Source of the DNA: Flavobacteriales bacterium UBA1986 | GTDB taxonomy: Bacteria > Bacteroidota > Bacteroidia > Flavobacteriales_G > Salibacteraceae | Length of the DNA: 64,000 bases | Assembly (NCBI GenBank): GCA_002336245.1 | Contig: DDDG01000003.1 | Span: forward strand, 62,438 to 126,437 | Direction: 5' to 3' | Shown here: positions 43,596 to 51,584 of the stretch, in pieces | Position numbering within the stretch: the first letter of the stretch is position 1 | Layout of the letters: each line of letters begins with the position of its first letter | The notes under the pieces: generated by a model | Database searches by the model: none | Seen by the model: only the letters and a program-made list of their open reading frames with translations | What the model was told of the DNA's origin: nothing | Program-made: the position numbers and the translations under genes

Positions 43596-44686
43596 ACGAA
43601 GTTTTTATAGCCCAATGAGCTCCATGCAAAATAAGGGTATATAAGAAGCAAGAGGTATTCCCCGACCAAGGAAAACAAGAATAGGTCGTTGTCTTTCATC
43701 CTTTTTCCAAATAAGTAGAGGGCAGTTCCATGAAGAATCCACCACGACACATAAACACCAACGAATAACCACCAATGACTTCCCAGCAAGAGAAGTAGTA
43801 GAAAACTCATATGAAAAACATATCGACTGCCGTGCAGCAAGGCCAAAAAGCTTTTTGCCCTCAAATTGTATTCAGAGGCTGTGGTCAAATGCCTCGATTT
43901 TTGGAGAATCCATTCTCGCAAACTCTTCTTTGCCTCGCTTTGGGTGGAAGCACTTAGATCCAAACCAATGTTCACCCTACCTTTTTTGGCAACTGCCGAT
44001 ACAAAAAGATCGTCGTCACCCGAACGTAGATGCTGATGTGCGCCAAATCCCTTGTTCTCGAAAAATAGATCCTTGTGATACGAGAGGTTTCTGCCTACAC
44101 CCATATATGGCATTCCAATTCGAGCCATTCCCATATAATTCAGTGCAATCTGAGCCGTATCTAAACGAATTAAGGCGTTCAGCACACCTCGATCTCGTTT
44201 ATACCCTCCAAAGCCTAGAACCATGTTTTTTCCTTTTACGTAGTAAGATGCCATGTTTCTCAACCATTGATTGGAGAGAGGACGACAATCGGCATCGGTT
44301 AAGACCAAGCGCTCATGTCGAGCGGCTTTAATGCCCAAAGTCAAGGCATATTTCTTACTTAAAATGTAACGTTCATTCTCCAGAACTGTTACAACTCTCA
44401 AGTGAGGATAGTTCTTCTGAAATGCACGGAGCAGATGAATACTGCCGTCTGTTGACGCGTCATCCACAACAATTACTTCGTAATTTGGATGGTCCTGACA
44501 AAGAACCAGCTCTAAGTTGTGAAGCAAGTTTTCTTCCTCATTTCTTGCACAAAGAATTACACTTAGAGGATGATCATTGACCTCGGTTTTCGACTTAGAT
44601 AAGGAGGTGGGTAATTCCAGGCAGACGCTGTATAGAATTTGAATTCCAGCAGAGATAAAAAAGATTGAGACCAGGAGTGCACTCAC
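43583..44686 (-). CDS. Membrane-associated family 2 glycosyltransferase
   Basis: A 367-residue enzyme: an N-terminal membrane helix, a GT-A domain (LSVILCARNEEENLLHNLELVL, VIVVDDASTDGS, LVLTDADCRPLSNQWL with DADC metal motif), RSGDDDLFVSAVAKKGRVNIG (late acidic motif) with QKSRHLTTASEYNLRAKS matching QxRRW-type acceptor motifs, and 2-3 C-terminal helices. The layout is that of chitooligosaccharide- or cellulose-synthase-like transferases that both polymerise and extrude or add one sugar to a lipid. It is first gene of the operon; start GTG. The acceptor is unknown. Confidence 0.85.
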   Translation of the reverse strand: MSALLVSIFFISAGIQILYSVCLELPTSLSKSKTEVNDHPLSVILCARNEEENLLHNLELVLCQDHPNYEVIVVDDASTDGSIHLLRAFQKNYPHLRVVTVLENERYILSKKYALTLGIKAARHERLVLTDADCRPLSNQWLRNMASYYVKGKNMVLGFGGYKRDRGVLNALIRLDTAQIALNYMGMARIGMPYMGVGRNLSYHKDLFFENKGFGAHQHLRSGDDDLFVSAVAKKGRVNIGLDLSASTQSEAKKSLREWILQKSRHLTTASEYNLRAKSFLALLHGSRYVFHMSFLLLLLLGSHWWLFVGVYVSWWILHGTALYLFGKRMKDNDLFLFSLVGEYLLLLIYPYFAWSSLGYKNFVWKN

Positions 44687-44764
44687 GATTCAAATATCAC
44701 TGCTTTTCTTGAAGATGTTTTCGCGCTTGCTATGAATTATTCACAACCAGCCAATTCACATGGC

Positions 44765-44772
44765 TATCTTTG
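44765..44772 (+). promoter_or_regulatory. -7 promoter element of tgt
   Basis: TATCTTTG, a perfect TAnnTTTG, ends only 6 bases before the ATG at 44779, so the tgt transcript would be almost leaderless. It sits inside the longer TTG frame starting at 44770. Confidence 0.5.
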
Positions 44773-44778
44773 ACGTCC

Positions 44779-45909
44779 ATGCAGTTCGAGCTAATTTCCA
44801 AGGACCCAAAATCATCCGCAAGAGCCGGAAAGCTAACTACCGATCACGGAGAAATAGAAACTCCCATGTTCATGCCTGTAGGCACAGTCGGTACAGTTAA
44901 GTCTGTTCAGCAGGTGGATATTGTAGAAGAAATAAAGGCCCAAATCATTTTGGGAAATACCTATCACCTCTTTTTACGTCCTGGACTTGAGACTCTGGAG
45001 TCTGCCGGAGGATTGCACAAATTCATGCACTGGGACAAACCGATTCTCACAGACAGTGGTGGATACCAGGTATATTCTTTGGCCGACCAACGGAAGATTT
45101 CTGAAGAAGGAGTTCACTTCAGGTCGCACATCGATGGGAGCAAGTGCTTCTTCTCCCCAGAGACTGCGATAGATATGCAGCGCTCAATTGGTGCTGATAT
45201 AATTATGGCTTTCGACGAATGCACACCATATCCCTGCCCCAAAGACTATGCTCGCAACAGCATGCACATGACGCATCGCTGGTTGACACGTTGTGTGGAT
45301 GCTATGGATAAAACTGAAGGTCTTTACGGTCATGAGCAAAGTCTATTTCCGATTGTTCAGGGAAGTGTATATCCGGACTTGCGGAAGCAAAGTGCAGAGT
45401 TCATCGCCAAAGCAGATTGCCCTGGGAATGCAATTGGAGGACTTTCAGTTGGTGAACCACATGAAGATATGTACGCTATGAGCGCTTTGGTGACTGAAAT
45501 TCTTCCTGAAGAAAAACCGCGCTACTTGATGGGTGTTGGCACTCCGATAAACATTCTTGAAAACATCGCCTTGGGCATCGATATGTTCGATTGCGTGATG
45601 CCTTCTCGAAATGGTCGAAATGGTCAACTTTTCACATCTGAAGGAATCATCAACATTCGAAATAAGAAGTGGGAACGAGATTTCTCTCCCATCGACCCCA
45701 ATGGCAGTTCTAGTCCAGACAGCTATTATTCGAAAGCCTATTTAAGACATCTTTTTGCTGCTGGTGAAATGTTGGGACCCCAAATTGCGACCATTCACAA
45801 CCTCAGCTTCTACGTTCAATTGACGAAAGATGCAAGGGAACACATTTTGCAAGGCGACTTCGCCGAGTGGAAAAATCAGATGGTAAAGAGACTTGGTCAA
45901 CGTTTATGA
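44779..45909 (+). CDS. tgt: tRNA-guanine transglycosylase (queuosine pathway)
   Basis: A 376-residue enzyme that swaps guanine-34 for preQ1 in GUN-anticodon tRNAs. Catalytic base D92 is in LTDSGGYQVYSL; nucleophile D271 is in DCVMPSRNGRNG; MPVGTVGTVKSV and IVQGSVYPDLR are further family motifs. The zinc ligands of the Zymomonas enzyme (CxCxxC then H) are absent: the equivalent segment is DFSPIDPNGSSSPDSYYSKAYLRHLFAAGE. Similar replacements are recalled in other Bacteroidota Tgt proteins. Its TGA overlaps the ATG of the LptF/LptG-like gene (ATGA). Confidence 0.93.
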   Translation: MQFELISKDPKSSARAGKLTTDHGEIETPMFMPVGTVGTVKSVQQVDIVEEIKAQIILGNTYHLFLRPGLETLESAGGLHKFMHWDKPILTDSGGYQVYSLADQRKISEEGVHFRSHIDGSKCFFSPETAIDMQRSIGADIIMAFDECTPYPCPKDYARNSMHMTHRWLTRCVDAMDKTEGLYGHEQSLFPIVQGSVYPDLRKQSAEFIAKADCPGNAIGGLSVGEPHEDMYAMSALVTEILPEEKPRYLMGVGTPINILENIALGIDMFDCVMPSRNGRNGQLFTSEGIINIRNKKWERDFSPIDPNGSSSPDSYYSKAYLRHLFAAGEMLGPQIATIHNLSFYVQLTKDAREHILQGDFAEWKNQMVKRLGQRL

Positions 45910-46985
45910 AAAAACTCGACTGGTACATCTTAAAGCGCTTTCTAACCACCTTCTTCTTCATGCTGATGGTGATTATGCTCATTGCTGTAGTCTTCGATGT
46001 GTCAGAGAAAATTGACGACTTTTTCAAGAATTCGGCACCACTGTCGAAAATCCTTTTCGACTACTATTTAAATTTTGTACTGTATTTCTCGACCCTCCTG
46101 AGCCCTCTACTCATCTTCATCTCGGTGATCTTTTTCACCTCGAAACTTGCAAGCAACACTGAGATTGTGGCGGTTCTTAGTGCCGGCGTTAGCTTTCAAC
46201 GAATGCTTCTGCCCTACTTTATTGGTGCAACCTTATTGGCAGGAAGCGCGCTCTTTTTAAATCACTGGCTTGTTCCCCATGCCAATGTTACACGTCTAGA
46301 ATTCGAAGAGGCCTACCTACGCTCGCCGTACCGGAATTACGACCGAAACATTCACCGCCAAGTAGAGCCGGAAAAGTTCGTCTACTTTGAAAGTTACAAT
46401 GCGGCAAAGGACATCGGCTACAAGTTTGCCTACGAAGTATGGGAAGAAGGAATCTTAAGGAGTAAAATAATTGGCGACTATGCCCGCTGGGATTCTCTAG
46501 AGCAGAAGTGGTTGGTTAAGAATTATCAAATCCGACGATACGAAGGTGACGAGGAATTTCTTGAAAAGGGAACCGACTACCTGCAATCCTTCAACTTTAC
46601 ACCAGCAGATTTTGAACGTAGAATTGACTCTCATACACAAGCCATGGACTACGCTCAGCTGACCGCCTTTATAAATAAGAGTAAAGATGAAGGCTCAGAA
46701 TACGTGAGCTACTACAAACTTGAACTCTACAATCGAACGGCTTTGCCCTTTTCAACCTACATACTAACCCTCATAGGAGTTGCTGTGTCTAGTCGTAAAG
46801 TAAGAGGCGGATTGGGACTTCACTTAGCCTTTGGTATCTTAATCGTGTTCGCCTTTATTATGAGCATGAAAGTAAGTGCCGTATACGCTACAAATGCGGG
46901 TGCTGACCCACTCTTAGCCACTTGGATACCCAACATTATGTTCGGCGTTTTAGCTGCATACCTCTACCGAGTTGCTCCTAAATAG
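45906..46985 (+). CDS. LptF/LptG-family permease (LPS export)
   Basis: A 359-residue membrane subunit of the LPS transport ABC complex LptB2FG, which draws LPS from the inner membrane toward the LptC/A bridge. Layout: three N-terminal helices (LKRFLTTFFFMLMVIMLIAVV..., FVLYFSTLLSPLLIFISVIFFTSKLA...), a periplasmic beta-rich domain at about residues 130-255, and three C-terminal helices. The coupling-helix region is NTEIVAVLSAGVSFQRML. The ATG at 45906 overlaps the tgt stop, so the long frame from 45867 is rejected. Whether it is LptF or LptG cannot be settled. It overlaps convergent ispE by 8 bases. Confidence 0.88.
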   Translation: MKKLDWYILKRFLTTFFFMLMVIMLIAVVFDVSEKIDDFFKNSAPLSKILFDYYLNFVLYFSTLLSPLLIFISVIFFTSKLASNTEIVAVLSAGVSFQRMLLPYFIGATLLAGSALFLNHWLVPHANVTRLEFEEAYLRSPYRNYDRNIHRQVEPEKFVYFESYNAAKDIGYKFAYEVWEEGILRSKIIGDYARWDSLEQKWLVKNYQIRRYEGDEEFLEKGTDYLQSFNFTPADFERRIDSHTQAMDYAQLTAFINKSKDEGSEYVSYYKLELYNRTALPFSTYILTLIGVAVSSRKVRGGLGLHLAFGILIVFAFIMSMKVSAVYATNAGADPLLATWIPNIMFGVLAAYLYRVAPK

Positions 46986-47763
46986 TGATCTGCATTCTCC
47001 TCTGAAAGTAAGCTGAAGGAACTTCAAGGAATGCTGGGACTTCATCAAAGATTCCGTAAACCGATGAACCTGATCCACTCATTGAGGCATATCGGGCACC
47101 ACAGGCGTACATCTGCAACTTTAGATTTCGAATCGAAGGCTGAAGTTTGAAAACGGTTTCTTCAAAATCGTTGTGAAGGTTCTCCCTCCAAAAATTCAAA
47201 CCTTTTCCGAAAATGGAGAGTATGTCTGGGAAACTTTCCCTTTTCGAAATTCCAGAATAGGCCTCCGAAGTCGAAATATGAATTCCAGGATTGACGAGAA
47301 GAAGATGGTAAGTTTTTCCCTCGGTGCTGATTGGAGTCAGGACCTCTCCTCTGCCCTCAACCAAACAAAGTCTATTGTCTAAAAAGAATGGGCAATCACT
47401 TCCTAACTCTTCAGCTAAGTCCCGAATGTTCGACTTCGGATTCAACAGCTGAAGTGCCTTCGCTGCATTTGATGAGCCTCCCCCGAGTCCAGCTCCAATG
47501 GGAATGTTTTTCAGTAGATGCCAATGGAATGCTTGAGCACCTTCTCGTTCCATTAATATTTTATTCGCTTTACTTACCAAGTTTTCTCCGGGCGGAATGG
47601 GACGGCCATAGGTTGATAGTGCAATCTCATCTGCAGGAATGGCCTCCAGCACATCGTACAGGGGAATCGGCAAGAACAGACTTTTGATTTCATGGAAACC
47701 ATCTGATCGTTTTTGACCAACAAAGAGTCCGAGGTTTATTTTGGCGTTAGAAAAGCTTATCAA
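46978..47763 (-). CDS. ispE: 4-diphosphocytidyl-2-C-methyl-D-erythritol kinase
   Basis: A 261-residue GHMP kinase of the methylerythritol phosphate pathway to isoprenoids. Substrate start SNAKINLGLFVGQKRSDGFHEI; ATP-binding loop PIGAGLGGGSSNAAKAL; LGSDCPFFL and a third motif with SMSGSGSSVYGIF. The length is slightly below E. coli IspE (283). The start is TTG, the only plausible initiator near this N-terminus. Separated from accA by a 76-base divergent gap. Confidence 0.95.
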   Translation of the reverse strand: MISFSNAKINLGLFVGQKRSDGFHEIKSLFLPIPLYDVLEAIPADEIALSTYGRPIPPGENLVSKANKILMEREGAQAFHWHLLKNIPIGAGLGGGSSNAAKALQLLNPKSNIRDLAEELGSDCPFFLDNRLCLVEGRGEVLTPISTEGKTYHLLLVNPGIHISTSEAYSGISKRESFPDILSIFGKGLNFWRENLHNDFEETVFKLQPSIRNLKLQMYACGARYASMSGSGSSVYGIFDEVPAFLEVPSAYFQRRMQITI

Positions 47764-47809
47764 TCTATTATAGCTTGATTTACAGGAATATAAGGAAGGG
47801 CAATTTTGC

Positions 47810-47817
47810 TACTTTTG
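47810..47817 (+). promoter_or_regulatory. -7 promoter element of accA
   Basis: TACTTTTG, a perfect TAnnTTTG, ends 22 bases before the ATG at 47840. No TTG at the preferred -33 spacing. Confidence 0.55.
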
Positions 47818-47839
47818 CTCGTCATTCTAAAGTACTAAA

Positions 47840-48799
47840 ATGCCCGTTTATCTCGATTTCGAAGAACCGTTGAAAGAGCTCCAAGATCAACTTGACAAAG
47901 CTCGTGAATTGAATGAGAAGGAGAATGTCAATGTTAAGGACATTGTCAAAGGATTGGAGAAAAAAATAATTGAAACGAGAAAGAAACTCTACTCCAAACT
48001 AACTCCATGGCAACGCGTTCAAGTGTCGCGTCATCCTGAACGCCCATACTCTCTCTCGTACATACAACACATCACCGATGGTGATTTTATTGAATTGCAC
48101 GGGGATCGAAATGTAAAAGACGACAAGGCAATTGTTGGTGGTTTTGGGATGATTGATGGTGAGACCGTAATGTTTATTGGTCAGCAAAAAGGAATCAATA
48201 CCAAAATGCGCCAATACCGAAACTTCGGAATGCCCAACCCAGAAGGTTACAGAAAGGCTCTACGCCTAATGAAGTTAGCGGAGCGTTTTAATAAACCGGT
48301 TGTAACTCTAATTGACACTCCGGGTGCCTATCCAGGTCTTGAAGCTGAGGAGCGCGGACAAGGCGAAGCAATTGCCCGCAATCTTTTTGAAATGGCGCAG
48401 CTTAAAGTGCCAATCATTTGCATCATCATCGGTGAAGGAGCTTCGGGCGGGGCTTTAGGAATCGGTGTAGGAGATCGTGTTGTTATGATGCAAAACTCGT
48501 GGTATTCTGTCATTAGTCCTGAAAACTGCTCAACCATTCTATGGAGAACATGGGACTACAAGGAGCAAGCTGCTGAAGCTTTAAAATTAACTGCCGAAGA
48601 CATGCTGAAGAACAAGCTCATCGACGGGATTGTAAAAGAACCCGATGGCGGTGCTCATGTTGATCCAGAAAAAGCATTTAACGCTGTAAAAAGCGAAATC
48701 AAAAAGACCTTAGAAAAGCTCAAAAAGCTCGACTCTGATAAACTCATCGACGACCGAATCAAAAAGTATTCGGAAATGGGTGTAGTAAAAGAGCGCTAG
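47840..48799 (+). CDS. accA: Acetyl-CoA carboxylase carboxyltransferase, alpha subunit
   Basis: A 319-residue subunit that, with AccD, moves the carboxyl group from biotin to acetyl-CoA to give malonyl-CoA. Marks: FEEPLKELQDQLDKARE (N-terminal coiled helix), TPWQRVQVSRHPERPYSLSYI, IELHGDRNVKDDKAIVGG, LIDTPGAYPGLEAEERGQGEAIARNL (oxyanion/CoA site) and IGEGASGGALGIGVGDRVVMM. Length equals the E. coli protein (319). AccD is not in the window. It converges on the lipoprotein gene with a 4-base overlap. Confidence 0.97.
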   Translation: MPVYLDFEEPLKELQDQLDKARELNEKENVNVKDIVKGLEKKIIETRKKLYSKLTPWQRVQVSRHPERPYSLSYIQHITDGDFIELHGDRNVKDDKAIVGGFGMIDGETVMFIGQQKGINTKMRQYRNFGMPNPEGYRKALRLMKLAERFNKPVVTLIDTPGAYPGLEAEERGQGEAIARNLFEMAQLKVPIICIIIGEGASGGALGIGVGDRVVMMQNSWYSVISPENCSTILWRTWDYKEQAAEALKLTAEDMLKNKLIDGIVKEPDGGAHVDPEKAFNAVKSEIKKTLEKLKKLDSDKLIDDRIKKYSEMGVVKER

Positions 48800-50046
48800 T
48801 AATAGCTCGCTGCCAGCACCTTGTTCGATGTTTCTGGATTGAGAATTAAATTCATGTCGGAACGTCGATAAGTTAAAACCTTCGACCCGTGCCAAGCACA
48901 AAAATGTGTGCTCGTATGACTAAGCCCTTCTACCTCCCTGCCAAAGGAAGTGACATCGTCGGAGATGCCGTCGACGCCTAAAATGTGCAGTCGGTTTCCT
49001 TCAAGAATAAATATACTCTCCTCGTCCTTTGACTTGCTTACAAGCTGTGCACCGTAGTTCAATGTCTGGCATATTGGGAATTGGGTCAAGTCAGCGTCCA
49101 AACATCTCAGCTCTGAAGTAGTTAGACCCGGATTTAAAAGCCACATTTCTGAAATACCTCCCAATGGGATAGGGTTTAAAAAAGGGAAGGCTCGATCGCG
49201 AATGAGCTGCGATGTAGAGATGCTATATAGACGTAAGAAGTATTGAGAGCCTACCACCGATTTCTCATAACTCATCAGATATTCGTCAGTCGCAGAAATG
49301 CTTTGAGATCCATATCCTGTCGGGATTTTTACGCTCAAATCAAGGTTGCCATTGAAGTCATAGCCGCGAATGAACTCATCGTTTGAGGCTTGAATGAATA
49401 GCTCAGGAGTACTTAAGTTTGTCGTAAAAAACTGGCCATTTCCCACAAAGTCCTTGGTCCACCTAACTTCACCAGATTCAATATCCAAAGCGATCAATAC
49501 ATTTTGCTCTGTTTGTATCATCAACAATTTCGGCTCTTTCCAGAAAGTAGCGGTCAAAACCCTCTCTTGCAATCGGGCAAGTTCTACCCAATTTCCTGAA
49601 GAAAGGTGATTCAGGATAATTTCATTTCCATCATCCTCGAGCACATACAAAAGCTCCTCAGAGTCACTTTGCCTAATTTCTATTTCGATGAAATCACTCA
49701 CTTCCTTCTCCCCATCGCTGGCGACGACTTTAATGAAATGGTTCTCGTTTGAGTACACTTTGTCTTCAATATAATATGGAAGCTTGTGCGTACTTCCAGA
49801 TGCCAAATCACGAAATCGTTTGATCGGTCCTACAGCAATTAAATCTTCATCTTTTAATTGAATACTGACGTCCAAGCGATCTCCATCATCTCCAATCTCA
49901 ACTATGAAATTGGAGGTATCACCTTTATTCACTGGGCTACCATCGGTTGGCTCCAAGATTTTGATCACAGGCGGCTCGTTGCTTTTCGTACATGATGTAA
50001 GTGCGACAAAAAGAGCTAGTGAAAGGACAGTTATAAATGTCTTCAT
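48796..50046 (-). CDS. Lipoprotein with Ig-like and beta-propeller-like domains
   Basis: A 416-residue lipoprotein: signal peptide and lipobox LTSC (Cys at about residue 19), an Ig-like domain at about residues 27-125 (PPVIKILEPTDGSPVNKGDTSNF..., ending in FIEIEIRQ), then repeats of about 40-50 residues with YVLEDDGNEIILNHL, LIALDIESGEVRWTKDFVGN and FIRGYDFNGNLDLSV, like a PQQ/WD-type propeller. SGEVRWTKD is similar to PQQ-repeat blades. Probably lipid-anchored in the outer membrane; the function is not recognised. It converges on accA. Confidence 0.7.
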   Translation of the reverse strand: MKTFITVLSLALFVALTSCTKSNEPPVIKILEPTDGSPVNKGDTSNFIVEIGDDGDRLDVSIQLKDEDLIAVGPIKRFRDLASGSTHKLPYYIEDKVYSNENHFIKVVASDGEKEVSDFIEIEIRQSDSEELLYVLEDDGNEIILNHLSSGNWVELARLQERVLTATFWKEPKLLMIQTEQNVLIALDIESGEVRWTKDFVGNGQFFTTNLSTPELFIQASNDEFIRGYDFNGNLDLSVKIPTGYGSQSISATDEYLMSYEKSVVGSQYFLRLYSISTSQLIRDRAFPFLNPIPLGGISEMWLLNPGLTTSELRCLDADLTQFPICQTLNYGAQLVSKSKDEESIFILEGNRLHILGVDGISDDVTSFGREVEGLSHTSTHFCAWHGSKVLTYRRSDMNLILNPETSNKVLAASYY

Positions 50047-50103
50047 GTTTATAATTTAAACTTTCCTCGTCATGGTAATTATAGCTAGAGACAGGAAAGA
50101 ATG

Positions 50104-50111
50104 TATATTTG
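50104..50111 (+). promoter_or_regulatory. -7 promoter element of the small lipoprotein
   Basis: TATATTTG, a perfect TAnnTTTG, ends 18 bases before the ATG at 50130. It supports expression of the tiny gene. Confidence 0.5.
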
Positions 50112-50129
50112 ACCCACAAATTTATTCGA

Positions 50130-50258
50130 ATGAGAAGAGGTGTTGCTTCATTTTGTATGGTGATTCTCCTAATCGGTTTACTCTCGTCGTGCAAAAGCCA
50201 CGAGCGTTGTCCTGCTTACAGCAAGGCTGATAAGCAAGAAATGCAGGACAGGTCATAG
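50130..50258 (+). CDS. Small lipoprotein, 42 residues
   Basis: Found by hand translation: a 42-residue product with MRRGVASFCMVILLIGLLSSC (Arg-rich start, hydrophobic core and lipobox LSSC with Cys21), then KSHERCPAYSKADKQ and a short charged tail. The lipobox, the CPAY motif recalled from small Bacteroidota lipoproteins, and the promoter element support a real gene. A 6-bp hairpin (CAAGGT-TATC-ACCTTG, 50267-50282) follows, with a poor T run. Function unknown. Confidence 0.6.
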   Translation: MRRGVASFCMVILLIGLLSSCKSHERCPAYSKADKQEMQDRS

Positions 50259-50266
50259 TCCTTTAT

Positions 50267-50286
50267 CAAGGTTATCACCTTGGTTT
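50267..50286 (+). terminator. Weak hairpin after the small lipoprotein gene
   Basis: CAAGGT and ACCTTG pair over a TATC loop, followed by GTTT. The stem is short and the T tract poor, so it may be a weak terminator or chance. The rest of the 177-base gap to 50436 shows no gene; TAATTTCG at 50399-50406 (one mismatch) could be a promoter element for the OmpA-like gene. Confidence 0.3.
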
Positions 50287-50435
50287 CATTCCATCGCAAA
50301 AGTTATTTTTATCCGTTGCCATCTCTCAGGGCTTTCTTGGCATTGGCATATTTTATGCTTCTGTGCATGAAAGAGAAAGTTCATTGAATCAAAAACTATA
50401 ATTTCGGGTCCAGATTTTAGACCTGAAAACATCAG

Positions 50436-51581
50436 ATGAAAATTATGACGAAATACAAGATTATTCTTCTTCCATTCCTACTACTTGCAGGAATTGGATT
50501 TGCCCAAGAAAATAAGGTTTCGAATCCCAGTTTTGAGGATCTTGAAAAGAAAGTAAAGTCACTCGGACAGTTTGAAAACACCCTACTCTGGTACATTCCA
50601 GAAGGGTGCCAACCAGCTGACATCTTCAGCTCGACAGTCAAAAAAGGTGATGTAACAGCACCAGATAACGTAAAAGGCCGCGCCGAATCAAAAGATGGAG
50701 CGAACTACGCCGGGCTCATGGCTTACAGCGAGCGTGAAGCTCAGCCGAGAACCTACATCCAGACGAAGCTTGAAAAAAAGCTTCTACCCGGAAAAAAGTA
50801 TTGCATCAAAATGCACGTTCAACTTTCCGACCTCTCTAAATATGCCATTGGTGATCTAGGAATGTATATTTCCTCAAAAGCCATCAAGCTTAAAGACATA
50901 GAGAACTACGACATTCAACCGCAACTTACTTCCCCGAAAAAAGGCCACATTAAGGAAATGTACGAATGGATTCCAATCTGTACAACTCTTACCGCCGAAG
51001 GAACCGAGCGTTATGTCACTTTAGGAAATTTCGCTCCTCAAAGTTCCATCAATCCTTCGAAAATGAAGAGGTCTCGTGAGTACAGCCAACCGCAGACGCG
51101 TGATGCTTATTACTTTGTTGATGAAGTAAGCATCATACCAGTTGACCTTTTGGACGGCGATTGTAACTGTCAGCTTCCTACTCCCGATGAAGGCCCAGAA
51201 CTCAGCGTTGTTTACACACGAAACGTTTCTGACGACCATGAAGGAACCGACCAGGAAAAAATTGAAATTACCGTTTTGCACTTCGCAGCTGGGCAATCAG
51301 CCTTAGATGAAGACGCAAATTCAAATCTGGGCGCCATCTCAGAGATCCTCAAAAACAATCCAGATTTGTACATATCTGTCCTTGGCTTCACTGATTCTAA
51401 AGAAGCGACTTCTGTAGCTGACGACCGAGCTCGTAAAGTGTACGCTCAACTTACTTCTGTTTTGGGTGTTGATGCAACTCGAGTGGAATTTAAAGGAATG
51501 GGGGCTGAAGATCCTGTTTCAGATAATGTAACGGCAGAAGGACGCGCTCAGAACAGGCGTGTTGTCTTCAAGGTGAAATAG
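50436..51581 (+). CDS. OmpA-family protein with N-terminal carbohydrate-binding-like domain
   Basis: A 381-residue envelope protein. After a signal peptide (ends GIGFAQ) comes a jelly-roll-like region, VSNPSFEDLEKKV ... YSEREAQPRTYIQTKLEKKLLPGKKYCIKMHVQLSD, that resembles CBM-like domains with an opening N-P-SFE motif. The C-terminus is an OmpA-like peptidoglycan-binding domain (LHFAAGQSALDEDANSNL, LYISVLGFTDSKE, DDRARKVYAQL, FKGMGAEDPV, GRAQNRRVVFKVK). It would link outer-membrane material to peptidoglycan. An alternative ATG lies three codons in. It is followed 3 bases later by a related protein. Confidence 0.8.
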   Translation: MKIMTKYKIILLPFLLLAGIGFAQENKVSNPSFEDLEKKVKSLGQFENTLLWYIPEGCQPADIFSSTVKKGDVTAPDNVKGRAESKDGANYAGLMAYSEREAQPRTYIQTKLEKKLLPGKKYCIKMHVQLSDLSKYAIGDLGMYISSKAIKLKDIENYDIQPQLTSPKKGHIKEMYEWIPICTTLTAEGTERYVTLGNFAPQSSINPSKMKRSREYSQPQTRDAYYFVDEVSIIPVDLLDGDCNCQLPTPDEGPELSVVYTRNVSDDHEGTDQEKIEITVLHFAAGQSALDEDANSNLGAISEILKNNPDLYISVLGFTDSKEATSVADDRARKVYAQLTSVLGVDATRVEFKGMGAEDPVSDNVTAEGRAQNRRVVFKVK

Positions 51582-51584
51582 ATC

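Noticed and set aside
45867..45905. Upstream start for the LptF/LptG-like gene
   Set aside because: These codons lie inside tgt and add no conserved residues; the ATGA overlap at 45906 is a better start.
50231..50401. Open frame ending IFYASVHERESSLNQKL before the first OmpA-like gene
   Set aside because: It has no ATG or near start of its own, begins inside the small lipoprotein gene, and has no recognisable family.
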